In this document: piece after piece, positions 16,607 to 26,162 of the stretch
Numbering within the stretch: the stretch's first letter is position 1
How the letters are laid out: the number at the start of each line of letters is the position of its first letter
Assembly (NCBI GenBank): GCA_937996535.1
Contig: CALKVF010000111.1
Span: forward strand, 1 to 63,570
Origin: an uncultured Novosphingobium sp.
GTDB taxonomy: Bacteria; Pseudomonadota; Alphaproteobacteria; Sphingomonadales; Sphingomonadaceae
Direction of reading: 5' to 3'
Length of the DNA: 63,570 bases
Notes under the pieces: generated by a model
What the model saw: the letters and a program-made list of their open reading frames with translations, nothing else
Told to the model about the DNA's origin: nothing
Databases searched by the model: none
Translations under genes and position numbers: made by a program

Positions 16607-17815
16607 GTGAAATCGCTTCCCGCCATTGACCGTTACATCTTCCGGCTCGTGCTGATGCCGATGCTGGCGGTGTTCGTGATCGCCGCTTCGCTGCTGGTGC
16701 TCGACAAGATGCTCAAGCTGTTCGACTTCGTCGCAACCGAAGGCGGGCCGATCAGCGTGGTGTTCCGGATGCTGGCCAACCTGCTGCCCGAATATGCCAG
16801 CCTGGCGATCCCGCTGGGGCTGATGCTGGGCATCCTGCTGGCCTTCCGCAAACTGGCGACCAGCAGCGAACTCGACGTGATGCGCGCGGTCGGCCTGGGC
16901 TATGCCCGGCTGCTGCGGATGCCCTACATGATCACGCTGGCGCTGGCGGCGGTGAACCTGCTGATCGTCGGCTATCTCCAGCCGCTGTCGCGCTATTACT
17001 ATGAACAGCTGCAATTCGAACTGCGCTCGGGCGCGCTCGGCGCCTCGATCAAGGTTGGGGAATTCACCACCCTGCAGGACAAGATGGCGCTGCGGATCGA
17101 GCAGAGCCGCGATGGCGGGCACGAACTGCTCGGCATTTTCGCGCGGGTTGCCAGCCCCAAGGGCCAGGTGCTGACCATTTCGGCCCGCGAAGGCCGCTTC
17201 CTCGCGCTCAAGGACAGCCCCGACACGATCGTGCTGCGGCTGACCGACGGGCAGATCATTCAGGATCAGCCCGGTGAGGCCGCGCGCGTGCTGTCGTTCT
17301 CGCGCCATGATCTGCCGATCGACCTGCCGGCGGTCGAAAAGTTCCGCCAGCGCGGCGGGATCGAGCGCGAATACATCCTGCCCGAACTGCTGCGGATCGG
17401 CTGGAGCGACAAGACCAGCCTTGAAGTGCGCAACGAAACCCGCGCCAGCCTCAACTACCGGCTGGTCGAAGTGGTGATGATGCTGCTGCTGCCGCTGCTG
17501 GCCGTGGCGCTGGCCGTGCCGCCCAAGCGGTCGACCTCGGCGCTCGGCGTCTTCGTCTCGATCGTGATGGTCGTGGCCTATCACAAGGTCAACGAATACG
17601 GGCAGGCCGTGGCAGCCCTCGGGCGGGTATCGCCGGCGTTGGCGCTGTGGGTGCCGTTCTTCGTTTTCGCCGCGCTGATCGTGTGGATGTATTGGCGGGT
17701 CGCCCATGTCCCCGGCGGGCAGGCGATCGGCGCGCTCGAAAAGTTCGCGGCCAATGTCGGCAAGTGGGCCAAGGCGCTCGCCCGGCGGTTTGACCGCAAG
17801 CCCGGAGCGGCGTGA
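16607..17815 (+). CDS. lptF: LPS export ABC transporter permease LptF
   Basis: A 402-residue YjgP/YjgQ family permease. The GTG at 16607 gives KSLPAIDRYIFRLVLMPMLA, the normal N-terminus; the open frame upstream reads the divergent neighbour's promoter. Hydrophobic segments lie near residues 15-40, 60-85 and 105-125, then a periplasmic beta-jellyroll domain (about 130-290), then three C-terminal segments. With LptG and LptB it extracts lipopolysaccharide from the inner membrane. Its stop overlaps the lptG start. Confidence 0.92.
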   Translation: MKSLPAIDRYIFRLVLMPMLAVFVIAASLLVLDKMLKLFDFVATEGGPISVVFRMLANLLPEYASLAIPLGLMLGILLAFRKLATSSELDVMRAVGLGYARLLRMPYMITLALAAVNLLIVGYLQPLSRYYYEQLQFELRSGALGASIKVGEFTTLQDKMALRIEQSRDGGHELLGIFARVASPKGQVLTISAREGRFLALKDSPDTIVLRLTDGQIIQDQPGEAARVLSFSRHDLPIDLPAVEKFRQRGGIEREYILPELLRIGWSDKTSLEVRNETRASLNYRLVEVVMMLLLPLLAVALAVPPKRSTSALGVFVSIVMVVAYHKVNEYGQAVAALGRVSPALALWVPFFVFAALIVWMYWRVAHVPGGQAIGALEKFAANVGKWAKALARRFDRKPGAA

Positions 17816-18912
17816 TGGAAACCGATTTCTTCCCCTCGCGCACCATCGCGCTCTATCTGGCGCGGCTGTTCGTGACCCGGATCTTCGGCGTTCTGCTGAT
17901 GCTGGTGCTGGTGCTGCAGATGCTCGATCTGCTGTCGGAAAGCGGCACGATTCTGGCCCATCCCGGCAACGGCGAAGCCGAGTTGTGGCGCTACGTCTCG
18001 CTGCGCGTGCCGCAGCTGGTTGCGCGCTTCCTGCCCTATTCGGTGCTGCTCGCCACGCTGTTCACCTTCTGGCCGCTCAACCACAACAGCGAAGTGATCG
18101 CGATGCGCGCCGCCGGGCTTTCGGCCCACCAGATCCTTGCCCCGTTGCTGATCAGCGCGATGGGGATTTCGGCGGTCAGCCTGGTGTTCAACGAATGGGT
18201 GGTGACCCGCGCAACCGGCACGCTCAAGACCTGGGAAGCCGCCGGCTATGGCCCGGTCCCGGCCGATCCCGCCGCGCGCGAGAACCTCTATGTACCCGAT
18301 GGGCCGAACATCCTTGCTGCCGCCCAGGTGACCGGCAGCGGAGCGGCCATGCGGATGACCGGGGTGACCTGGTATCAGCGCGATGCGGCCGGCATGGTCG
18401 TGGCCCAGCTGCGCAGCCCGGCGGCCAGCTATGCCGCGCCCGGCTGGAAGCTGGAAAGCCCGGTCCGCTTTGACGTTGCCACCACCAGCACCGCCCGCGT
18501 CGCCCCGCAGGTGGTCGCCGCCGGGGTCTCCCCGGCCCAGGTCGCGATCACCCGGATCGACGCCGACCGGCAGGACATCCTCACCCTCAGCCGCTCGATC
18601 GCAGCGCTCAAGGCCTCGGGCCGGCGCACCAGCGAGCTTGATGGCAAGTGGTGGCACAAGCTTTCGGGCCCGCTGTCGGCGCTGCTGATGCCGCTGCTGG
18701 GTTCGGTCGCGGCCTTTGGCCTCGCGCGGTCGGGGCAGCTGCTGGTCCGTGCGGTGATCGGCATGGCGCTGGGCTTTGCCTATTTCGTGGTCGACAATGC
18801 CGCGCTGGCGATGGGCAACTTCGGCGGTTATCCGCCGATGATCGCGGCCTGGGCGCCGTTCTTTCTGTTCCTGTTGCTGGGCGAAACGGTGCTGATCCGC
18901 ACCGAGGAATAG
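17815..18912 (+). CDS. lptG: LPS export ABC transporter permease LptG
   Basis: A 365-residue YjgP/YjgQ permease starting METDFFPSRTIALYLARLFV, paired with lptF. ATG 17815 overlaps the lptF stop as TGATG; a GTG three bases earlier is an alternative. Three N-terminal and three C-terminal membrane segments surround a periplasmic domain, and GPLSALLMPLLGSVAAFGLA is the usual conserved cytoplasmic/TM5 region. It forms the LptB2FG exporter with LptF; lptB is not in the window. Confidence 0.92.
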   Translation: METDFFPSRTIALYLARLFVTRIFGVLLMLVLVLQMLDLLSESGTILAHPGNGEAELWRYVSLRVPQLVARFLPYSVLLATLFTFWPLNHNSEVIAMRAAGLSAHQILAPLLISAMGISAVSLVFNEWVVTRATGTLKTWEAAGYGPVPADPAARENLYVPDGPNILAAAQVTGSGAAMRMTGVTWYQRDAAGMVVAQLRSPAASYAAPGWKLESPVRFDVATTSTARVAPQVVAAGVSPAQVAITRIDADRQDILTLSRSIAALKASGRRTSELDGKWWHKLSGPLSALLMPLLGSVAAFGLARSGQLLVRAVIGMALGFAYFVVDNAALAMGNFGGYPPMIAAWAPFFLFLLLGETVLIRTEE

Positions 18913-18927
18913 CCCCCCAGCGCCGCC

Positions 18928-20028
18928 TTAGCGCGCGGTCATCGTGCTCTTGGCCAGCCTTGCCACCAGCGGCAACAGCCCCGGATAGTTCGCCTGATCA
19001 TAGGTCGATCCCCCGCCAAGGTGGGCGATCAGGCGGCGGTGCGCCTCGCCCAGCGAGTGATAGGGCATCGAGGGCAGCAGGTGGTGCAGCGCGTGATAGC
19101 GCAGCCCGACCGGCGCCCAGACCGGGGCCAGCAGCGCGGGCGGCGGCACGTTGACCGAATCGAGATATTGCCCCGTCACCGTCATCGCCTCGCCGTCATT
19201 GACCCACAGGTGCGCAACCAGCGTGCGGACCTGATTGAGCACTGCCACCAGCGACACCACCGCCATGCCGATCAGCAGCGGACGCCAGCCATAGAGGTAG
19301 CTGACAGTGACCAGCCCGATCGCCCAGAGCGAAGCGCCCAGTTCCTGCCAGAACACCATCCGCGCGAAGTCTCCCTCGGGCGGGCGGCGGCGAAAATCGG
19401 GGTTGATCGACAGCGCCGAGGCGCGTTCCCACACCAGCCGGCGCAGCGGCGGGATGACCACGCCCAGCGGGGTCAGCACCGCGCAGCGGATCAGCAGACC
19501 CAGCGGCAGCAGCACTGCCAAAAGGATGAACACCGGCAGCGACCACCACTTCATCAGCCCCAGCGGCAGGTATTCGGGATCCTCCGCCGTGCCATAGCGG
19601 GTGCGCGCATGATGCAGCGTGTGAACGCCTTCATACATCAGCGACGGGGTCAGCAGCGGGATCCCGACCAGCAGGTTCCAGGCAAAGCGGAAGCCCGGCA
19701 AGGCATTGCGGTGGATATGGGTCAGCTCGTGAATGAACAGCAGCGCGCGGTAGAGCCCGATCGCCGAGACCGCGGCGCAAAGCAGCGCCAGCGGCAGGCT
19801 TGGCGCGAGGATCGCACCGGCGAGAGCGCCATAACCGATCCCGGCCGACAGCAGCATATCGGGCCAGTAGATTTCGGGGCGCGCCTCGGCGATGTCGCGG
19901 GTCAGCTCGACGGCTGCGCGCAGCATGTCCTTGTCATCGGGGATCACCGCCAGCTTGGGGCCCTGCCCGTCGGCGCCTGCCGCCTTGCCATCGGCGCCTG
20001 CCGCCTTGATCGTTTCCTGCACCGTCAT
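18928..20028 (-). CDS. Membrane fatty acid desaturase family protein
   Basis: A 366-residue membrane desaturase/hydroxylase. Three histidine boxes for the di-iron site are visible: HELTHIHRN, HTLHHARTRYG and HALHHLLPSMPYH. Hydrophobic segments lie on either side of the first two boxes. The N-terminus has a short tandem repeat (AAGADGK, AAGADGQ) before the membrane part. Members put double bonds or hydroxyls into membrane lipid acyl chains or related lipids; the substrate is unknown. It is convergent with lptG and divergent from the GNAT-like gene. Confidence 0.88.
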   Translation of the reverse strand: MTVQETIKAAGADGKAAGADGQGPKLAVIPDDKDMLRAAVELTRDIAEARPEIYWPDMLLSAGIGYGALAGAILAPSLPLALLCAAVSAIGLYRALLFIHELTHIHRNALPGFRFAWNLLVGIPLLTPSLMYEGVHTLHHARTRYGTAEDPEYLPLGLMKWWSLPVFILLAVLLPLGLLIRCAVLTPLGVVIPPLRRLVWERASALSINPDFRRRPPEGDFARMVFWQELGASLWAIGLVTVSYLYGWRPLLIGMAVVSLVAVLNQVRTLVAHLWVNDGEAMTVTGQYLDSVNVPPPALLAPVWAPVGLRYHALHHLLPSMPYHSLGEAHRRLIAHLGGGSTYDQANYPGLLPLVARLAKSTMTAR

Positions 20029-20172
20029 GCAACCATTCCAGAATGTGCCGTGGAGCGAAGGCTGGCCCCCGCGTCCGATTTATCCCGCGAATTGACGCAC
20101 GCCCCGCCACTTGGCAAGGCAGTGCGACAATCGCGTCGCGCGTTTGCGCTAGACCCCAACAAAGGCAAGATC

Positions 20173-21339
20173 GTGGCCCAGAGCGAAATTTCCATCACCC
20201 CGGTCACCACCAAGGCCGATTTCGATGCTTTCATCGATCTGGCCTATCGCCTCAACGCCGATGATCCGAACTACGTGCCCCAGCTGCGCGCCGAGGAAGT
20301 CGCCAAGTTCACGCCCAAGGGCAATCCGTTCTTCGAACATGCCCGCGTGCAATTGTTCCTCGCCCGCCGCGCTGGTCAGGTCGTTGGCCGCATTTCGGCG
20401 CATATCGATGAACTGGCGCTGACCCAGCCGGCCGAACAGGGCATGGGCCCGGGCACCGGCAACTGGGGCGCGATCGAAGCCGAGGATGAAGCAGCAGCCG
20501 GCGCGCTGATCGAAGTGGCCGAAAGCTGGCTGCGCGAACAGGGCATGACCCGCGTGCTCGCGCCGATGAACCTTTCGGTGTGGGAAGAGCCCGGCCTCTT
20601 GGTGCAGGGCCACGATCATCCGCCGATGGTGATGATGGGCCACCACAAGCCCCACTACCAGGCCTGGATCGAGGCGCGCGGCTATGCCTGCGCCAAGGTG
20701 CTCAACACCTATGAACTCGACATCACCCGAGAATTTCCGCCGCTGATCCAGCGGATCGTGTCCTCTGGCGAAAAGAACGAGCGGATCCGCATCCGCAAGG
20801 TCGACAAGTCGAAGTTCTATGACGAAGCCGCGACGATCCTCGACATCCTCAACGATGCCTGGTCCGACAACTGGGGCTTCGTGCCGATCACCGATGCCGA
20901 GATTGCCCACACCGGCAAGAAACTCAAGCCGCTGGTCCGCGAAGACCTGATCATGATCGCCGAGCTCGAAGGCGAGCCGGTGGCCTTCATGATGACCCTG
21001 CCCGATCTCAACCAGGCGCAAAAGCGCTGGGTGCGTCCCAATGGCAAGCCAACACTGCTCGGCTGGCTGCGGCTGGGGCTGTGGATCCTGAAACCGCGCC
21101 CGGCCGACATGCGCGTGCCGCTGATGGGCGTGAAGAAGCGCCTGCAATCGAGCCGGCTCGCCAGCCAGCTGGCTTTCATGATGATCGAATATATCCGCCG
21201 CGCCGCGGTCAAGGAATATGCCGGCACGCGCGGCGAGATCGGCTGGATCCTCGATGACAATCAGGGGATGAACGCCATCGCCGAAGCGATCGATAGCAAG
21301 GTCAACAAGGTCTATCAGATCTATTCCAAGGGGCTGTAA
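20173..21339 (+). CDS. GNAT-like acyltransferase family protein (sphingomonad conserved)
   Basis: A 388-residue protein starting at GTG 20173 (AQSEISITPVTTKADFDAFI). It resembles a large conserved alphaproteobacterial family with two GNAT-like halves, often labelled N-acetyltransferase or, older, dATP pyrophosphohydrolase; no pyrophosphohydrolase motif is seen. Features include QLFLARRAGQVVGRISAHID in the first half and a C-terminal GEIGWILDDNQGMNAIAEAI typical of the last GNAT strand and helix. It is divergent from the desaturase gene, so lipid or envelope acylation is possible but unproven. Confidence 0.72.
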   Translation: MAQSEISITPVTTKADFDAFIDLAYRLNADDPNYVPQLRAEEVAKFTPKGNPFFEHARVQLFLARRAGQVVGRISAHIDELALTQPAEQGMGPGTGNWGAIEAEDEAAAGALIEVAESWLREQGMTRVLAPMNLSVWEEPGLLVQGHDHPPMVMMGHHKPHYQAWIEARGYACAKVLNTYELDITREFPPLIQRIVSSGEKNERIRIRKVDKSKFYDEAATILDILNDAWSDNWGFVPITDAEIAHTGKKLKPLVREDLIMIAELEGEPVAFMMTLPDLNQAQKRWVRPNGKPTLLGWLRLGLWILKPRPADMRVPLMGVKKRLQSSRLASQLAFMMIEYIRRAAVKEYAGTRGEIGWILDDNQGMNAIAEAIDSKVNKVYQIYSKGL

Positions 21340-21363
21340 GGCTCCTCACGCGGGAACACCCAG

Positions 21364-22473
21364 ATGCCGACACGCGTGCCCGATCCCGATCCTGTCGCCC
21401 AGCAATTGCGGCTGCTGTCGCTGCTGGTGGTGATCCTGGCCTTGGGGCTGTTCATGGCCCTGCCCTTCGTGCTGTCGATCGGCTCGGTCGTGTTCCTGCC
21501 CTTTGCCGCCGCGCTGGTGCTGTCGATCATGCTGTCGCCGCTGGCCGACTGGCTGGCGCGCTGGAAAGTGCCCAATCTGGTTGCCTCGTTCCTCGCGCTG
21601 GCAATTGCGGCGGCGGTCTTCGTGCTGCTGCTGGCAGCGGTGCTCCAGCCCGCGCTCGACACGTTCGACCGCCTGCCAGAAATGGCCCGCAAGGTCACCC
21701 AGCAGGCCACCCAGCTGCGCGGCAACCTTGGCTGGATCAATGATCTCAACCGCCAGCTGCTGCGCATCACCGGGCATACGTCGGGGCGCGAAGTGGTGCT
21801 GGCCGGGCCGACCGTGATCGAACAGGTCGCCTTTGCCACGCCGACGCTGGTGCTCGAAGCCCTGTTCACCCTGCTGATGGCCTTCTTCATGATCGCCTCG
21901 CGCATCCGGATGCGCGATCACCTCCGGCATGAGCGCCCGATCAACCACACCGAAATCAAGGCCGCGCGGCTGATCCGCGAAGTGCAGGATCTGGTCGCCT
22001 CCTACATGCTCACCGTGGGGGTGATTAACCTTGGCGTCGGGCTGGTGGTGGCCGCCGGCACCTGGGCGCTGGGGTTCGATGCGCCGCTGATGTGGGGCGG
22101 GCTGGCCGCCTTGCTCAACTTCCTGCCCTATCTGGGCCCGCTGGCGATGATGGTGATCCTCGCGCTGTTCGGGCTGGGCACCGGCGCGACGCTGCTCGGC
22201 GGACTGGTCGCCCCGGCGGCCTATCTGGCGCTCCACGCGGTTGAAGCCAACCTCGTCACCCCGGCGGTGCTGGGGCGGCGCTTTACCGTGAACCCGGTAA
22301 CGATCCTGCTGGCGATCAGCTATTTCTACTGGATCTGGGGCGTGGTCGGCGCGCTGCTGGCCATGCCGATCCTGCTGACGGTGATCGCGGTGTTCCACCA
22401 CGTCGGGCGGCCCAACCTGGTCGGCTTCCTGTTCGGTGAGCCGCTGTTCGCCCGCCCGCCGGGCCGCGACTAG
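21364..22473 (+). CDS. AI-2E family transporter (PerM-like permease)
   Basis: A 369-residue membrane protein with about eight hydrophobic segments. The family motif appears as PLMWGGLAALLNFLPYLGPL, followed by HAVEANLVTPAVLGRRFTVN and the closing WIWGVVGALLAMPIL. Members export autoinducer-2 or act as Na+/H+ antiporters; the name does not fix the substrate. It starts 24 bases after the GNAT-like gene and overlaps the stop of the convergent symporter gene by four bases. Confidence 0.9.
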   Translation: MPTRVPDPDPVAQQLRLLSLLVVILALGLFMALPFVLSIGSVVFLPFAAALVLSIMLSPLADWLARWKVPNLVASFLALAIAAAVFVLLLAAVLQPALDTFDRLPEMARKVTQQATQLRGNLGWINDLNRQLLRITGHTSGREVVLAGPTVIEQVAFATPTLVLEALFTLLMAFFMIASRIRMRDHLRHERPINHTEIKAARLIREVQDLVASYMLTVGVINLGVGLVVAAGTWALGFDAPLMWGGLAALLNFLPYLGPLAMMVILALFGLGTGATLLGGLVAPAAYLALHAVEANLVTPAVLGRRFTVNPVTILLAISYFYWIWGVVGALLAMPILLTVIAVFHHVGRPNLVGFLFGEPLFARPPGRD

Positions 22474-23732
22474 GCTTCCTGCTGGCGGGCGCGGCGGTCG
22501 ATCGCGGCGGTTACGGCGACGTCCATCGTCACATTGCCAAGCGTGCGCATCAGGTCCGGCAGCATTTCCACCGCCACCAGCAGCCCGAGCGGCGCGACCG
22601 GCACCCCCATCGCCATCGCGATCGGCCCGACCGAGACGACGAAGCTGAGCGTGCCGGGCAGCGACACCGAACTGAGCGAGACGAGGAACGCCACCACCAC
22701 GCCGATTGCCAGCGCCCAGGGGGTCAACGGCGTGCCGGTCAGCTTGGCGGCATAGATCGCCACGGCCAGGTTCATCGCCGGGCTGGTGGCGCGGAAGATC
22801 GCCACGGCCAGCGGCAGCACGAAGTCCGAGCTGGCCTCGCGCACACCCAGCTTGCGCGAGGCGGAAAGCATCGCCGGCAAGCAGGCGAGCGAAGACTGGG
22901 TGGAAATCGCCACGGCGTGAACCGGCAGCATCGCCCGCGCAAATTCGCCCACCGAATGCCGCCCCAGCACCACCGCCAGCACGAAGCCCGCCAGCAGCAC
23001 GACCAGACCGACCAGACTGACCAGCACGATATAGTGAGCCAACGCCCCGATCGCCGCCCCGCCGCTCGATGCGCCCAGCGACATCGCGAGGCCGAACACC
23101 CCGATCGGCGCCAGTTGCAGCACCCAGCCGACGATCACCATCATCGCCGCGGCCAGGCCTTCGAACACCACCATCAACTGGCGGCGCGGAGCCTGCGCGA
23201 TCCGGGTAGCCGCCAGCGCAAACAGCGAGACGAACAGCACCACCGGCAGCATGGCCCCGTTCGAGGCCGCGGAAAAGATGTTGTCGGGCATCATCGCCTG
23301 CAGCACTTCGGCCGCGCTTGGCACCTTGCCGGCGACCTCGCCGCCACCGCCGCTCAGCGCGGCAACCGCGCTCGGCGGCACCGGGAACAGCGAATGCAGC
23401 AGTTCGCTGACCACCACCGACATCACGCCCGCGCCGACCAGCACCGCGCAGAACATGCCAACCGCCCGGCGCGCCAGCTGCCCGCCCCCGGCCGCCGCCA
23501 GGGTCTGGGAAATGCCGGTATAGACCAGCCCGATCACCAGCGGCAGGATGGTCAGCTGCAAGGCTTTGAGCCACAGCTTCCCGGCCAGTTCGGCCCACGG
23601 CAGCACTGCGTCCAGCAGCGGCCCGCCGCGCAGCATGATACCCAGCGCAAAGCCCGCGATCAGACCCGCGAAGGTCAGCGCCGCGGGCACCTTGATTTCC
23701 GGAAAGCTCGCGCTTTCCACCGCTTCATTCAT
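22470..23732 (-). CDS. Dicarboxylate/amino acid:cation symporter (DAACS/GltP family)
   Basis: A 420-residue membrane protein of the glutamate transporter homologue family. ATG 23732 (MNEAVESASFPEIKVP) starts just before the first membrane segment; the longer open frame would run into the divergent glmM gene. Conserved parts include a serine-rich hairpin region (STQSSLACLPAM) and RATSPAMNLAVAIYAAKLTG, the place of the NMDGT-type substrate/Na+ motif, here PAMNLA. Likely imports C4-dicarboxylates or acidic amino acids with Na+ or H+; the changed motif leaves the substrate open. Confidence 0.87.
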   Translation of the reverse strand: MNEAVESASFPEIKVPAALTFAGLIAGFALGIMLRGGPLLDAVLPWAELAGKLWLKALQLTILPLVIGLVYTGISQTLAAAGGGQLARRAVGMFCAVLVGAGVMSVVVSELLHSLFPVPPSAVAALSGGGGEVAGKVPSAAEVLQAMMPDNIFSAASNGAMLPVVLFVSLFALAATRIAQAPRRQLMVVFEGLAAAMMVIVGWVLQLAPIGVFGLAMSLGASSGGAAIGALAHYIVLVSLVGLVVLLAGFVLAVVLGRHSVGEFARAMLPVHAVAISTQSSLACLPAMLSASRKLGVREASSDFVLPLAVAIFRATSPAMNLAVAIYAAKLTGTPLTPWALAIGVVVAFLVSLSSVSLPGTLSFVVSVGPIAMAMGVPVAPLGLLVAVEMLPDLMRTLGNVTMDVAVTAAIDRRARQQEA

Positions 23733-23823
23733 TACCCGGTCCCCGAATGCATTATCGCGGGTGACTTTAGCGGCACATCGCGACATAGCAATTTTTGAAC
23801 TCTTGGCCGGCGATGGACGGAAC

Positions 23824-25167
23824 ATGGCACGCAAATATTTCGGCACCGATGGGATCCGGGGCAAGACCAACGCGGGCGTGATGACCGCCGCCACGGCGAT
23901 GAAGGTCGGCCAGGCCGCCGGCACCCGGTTCCTGCGCGGCAAGCACCGCCACCGCGTGGTGATCGGCAAGGACACCCGCCTGTCGGGCTACATGCTGGAA
24001 AACGCTCTGGTCGCAGGCTTTACCAGCGTGGGCATGGACGTGGTCTTGCTCGGCCCGATGCCGACCCCGGCGGTGGCGCTGCTGACCCGCGAACTGCGCG
24101 CCGATGTCGGCGTGATGATCTCGGCCAGCCACAACCCTTACGAGGACAACGGCATCAAGCTGTTCGGGCCCGACGGGTTCAAGCTGTCGGACGAGGACGA
24201 ACTCGCGATCGAGGCGATGCTGGCCGAAGACCAGCCGCTTGCCCCCTCGCCGCTGATCGGTCGCGCCCGCCGGATCGACGATGCGCGCGGCCGCTATATC
24301 CACGCGGTCAAAAGCTCGCTGCCCGATGACGTGCGGCTGGATGGGCTCAAGATCGTGGTCGATTGCGCCAATGGCGCGGCCTATCAGGTGGCCCCTTCGG
24401 CGATCTGGGAACTGGGCGCCGAAGTCGTCGCCGTCGGGATTGCGCCCAACGGCACCAACATCAACGACCGCTGCGGCTCGACCCATCTCGATCTGGTCAA
24501 GGAAACCGTGGTCGCCAGCGGCGCCGACATCGGCATCGCGCTCGATGGCGATGCCGACCGGCTGATCGTGGTCGATGAAAAGGGCCAGACGGTCGATGGC
24601 GATCAGCTGATGGCGCTGATCGGCACCCAGCTCGCCGCCCGCGGGCAGCTGCGCGGCGGCGGCGTGGTCGCCACGGTGATGTCGAACCTCGGCCTTGAAC
24701 GCTACTTGGCCGGGCAAGGGCTCGAACTCGTCCGCACCAAGGTCGGGGACCGCTATGTCCTCGAAGGGATGAAGGCCGGGGGCTACAACGTCGGCGGCGA
24801 ACAGTCGGGCCACATGATCCTGCTCGATCACGGCACCACCGGCGACGGCACCGTTGCCGCGCTGCAGGTGCTGGCCGCGCTGGTCAAGTCCGGCAAGAAG
24901 GCGAGCGAGCTGCTCCACCTGTTCGATCCCGTGCCGCAATTGCTCAAGAACGTGCGCTTTGCCGGCGGCAAGCCGCTGGAGGACGACCGTGTCAAGGCGG
25001 TGATCGCCGAAGCCGAAGCCCAGCTGGCCGGGCGCGGGCGGCTGGTGATCCGGGCCTCCGGCACCGAGCCGGTAATCCGCGTCATGGCCGAAGGCGATGA
25101 TGCCGCCGAGGTCGAGCAGGTGGTCGATGCGATCTGCGCCGTGGTCAAGGATGTCGCCAGTGCTTGA
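23824..25167 (+). CDS. glmM: Phosphoglucosamine mutase
   Basis: A 447-residue alpha-D-phosphohexomutase. ARKYFGTDGIRGKTN at the N-terminus, the phosphoserine loop ISASHNPYEDNGIK, the metal loop DGDADRL and the C-terminal phosphate loop RASGTEPVIRVM are all intact. It converts glucosamine-6-phosphate to glucosamine-1-phosphate for UDP-GlcNAc, peptidoglycan and LPS synthesis. ATG 23824 is chosen because it gives the canonical start. The next gene (DUF1272) begins inside its last codons. Confidence 0.96.
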   Translation: MARKYFGTDGIRGKTNAGVMTAATAMKVGQAAGTRFLRGKHRHRVVIGKDTRLSGYMLENALVAGFTSVGMDVVLLGPMPTPAVALLTRELRADVGVMISASHNPYEDNGIKLFGPDGFKLSDEDELAIEAMLAEDQPLAPSPLIGRARRIDDARGRYIHAVKSSLPDDVRLDGLKIVVDCANGAAYQVAPSAIWELGAEVVAVGIAPNGTNINDRCGSTHLDLVKETVVASGADIGIALDGDADRLIVVDEKGQTVDGDQLMALIGTQLAARGQLRGGGVVATVMSNLGLERYLAGQGLELVRTKVGDRYVLEGMKAGGYNVGGEQSGHMILLDHGTTGDGTVAALQVLAALVKSGKKASELLHLFDPVPQLLKNVRFAGGKPLEDDRVKAVIAEAEAQLAGRGRLVIRASGTEPVIRVMAEGDDAAEVEQVVDAICAVVKDVASA

Positions 25168-25384
25168 GATGCGCCCCGATTGCGAAAAGTGCGGCACCGA
25201 TTTGCCCGCAGACCTGCCCGGCGCATTCATCTGCAGCTTTGAATGCACCTTCTGCACCGAGTGTGCCGACGGGCTGGATGAAGTCTGCCCCAATTGCGGC
25301 GGCGAACTGCTCGACCGGCCGACCCGCGCCGCGCATCTGCACGCCAAGTTCCCGCCTTCGGCCACACGCAAGTTCAAGGGCTGA
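25160..25384 (+). CDS. DUF1272 small zinc-ribbon-like protein
   Basis: A 74-residue cysteine-rich protein. GTG 25160 gives a typical family start (VLEMRPDCEKCGTDLP); ATG 25151 or ATG 25169 are possible. Four paired cysteine motifs (CEKC, CSFEC, CTEC, CPNCG) could bind two zinc ions. Function is unknown. It overlaps the glmM end by eight bases and the thiD start by one base, so the three genes are co-translated. Confidence 0.85.
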   Translation: MLEMRPDCEKCGTDLPADLPGAFICSFECTFCTECADGLDEVCPNCGGELLDRPTRAAHLHAKFPPSATRKFKG

Positions 25385-26133
25385 TGAGCCCGCCGCGCAT
25401 CCTGTCCATCGCCGGGTCTGACAGTTCGGGCGGCGCGGGCATCCAGGCCGACATCAAGACGATCACCGTGCTGGGCGGCTACGCGATGACCGCGATCACC
25501 GTGCTGACCGCGCAGAACACGCTGGGCGTGACCGCGATCGAACCGGCCAGCCCGGCAATGGTCGCAGCCCAGATCGATGCCTGCACCAGCGATATCGGGA
25601 TCGACGCGGTCAAGATCGGGATGCTCGGCTCGCCCGCAATCGCCGACGTGGTGGCAGAGCGGCTGGCCCGGCTGGCGGTGCCCGTGGTGTTCGATCCGGT
25701 GATGATCGCCACCAGCGGCGCCGCGCTGGCCGACAGCGCAACGATCGCCGCCTTTGAACGGCTGATGCAGCTGGCCGTGCTGACCACGCCCAACGTCCCC
25801 GAACTCGCCGCACTCGGCGGGCACGAGGGCATGGCAGCGCGCGGGATCGCCTATCTCGCCAAAGGCGGCGATGCGGAAGGCGAACGGGTGGAAGACGTGC
25901 TGGTCGTGCCGGGCTCGGCGCCGCACGTCATGGCCGGCACCCGCATCCACACCCGCCACACCCACGGCACGGGCTGCACCCTGTCGAGCGCGATCGCGAC
26001 CTATCTCGGGCGCGGGCTGGAACTGGCCGATGCAGTTGACCGGGGGCGGCTGTTTGTGCGCTCGGCGCTGCGCGCGGCGCCCGGGTTCGGCGCGGGCTCA
26101 GGCCCGCTCGGCCACACCGAAGCGCGCGGCTGA
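25384..26133 (+). CDS. thiD: Hydroxymethylpyrimidine/phosphomethylpyrimidine kinase
   Basis: A 249-residue ribokinase-fold enzyme. ILSIAGSDSSGGAGIQADIK is the substrate-binding start and HGTGCTLSSAIATYL carries the anion hole and catalytic Asp/Cys position. It phosphorylates HMP and HMP-P in thiamine synthesis. ATG 25384 overlaps the DUF1272 stop (TGATG). The C-terminus is a little short but complete. No TPP riboswitch is seen upstream, which fits a gene inside a glmM-led operon. Confidence 0.93.
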   Translation: MSPPRILSIAGSDSSGGAGIQADIKTITVLGGYAMTAITVLTAQNTLGVTAIEPASPAMVAAQIDACTSDIGIDAVKIGMLGSPAIADVVAERLARLAVPVVFDPVMIATSGAALADSATIAAFERLMQLAVLTTPNVPELAALGGHEGMAARGIAYLAKGGDAEGERVEDVLVVPGSAPHVMAGTRIHTRHTHGTGCTLSSAIATYLGRGLELADAVDRGRLFVRSALRAAPGFGAGSGPLGHTEARG

Positions 26134-26162
26134 GCGGGCCGAACCGGCCTTAACCCCGATCC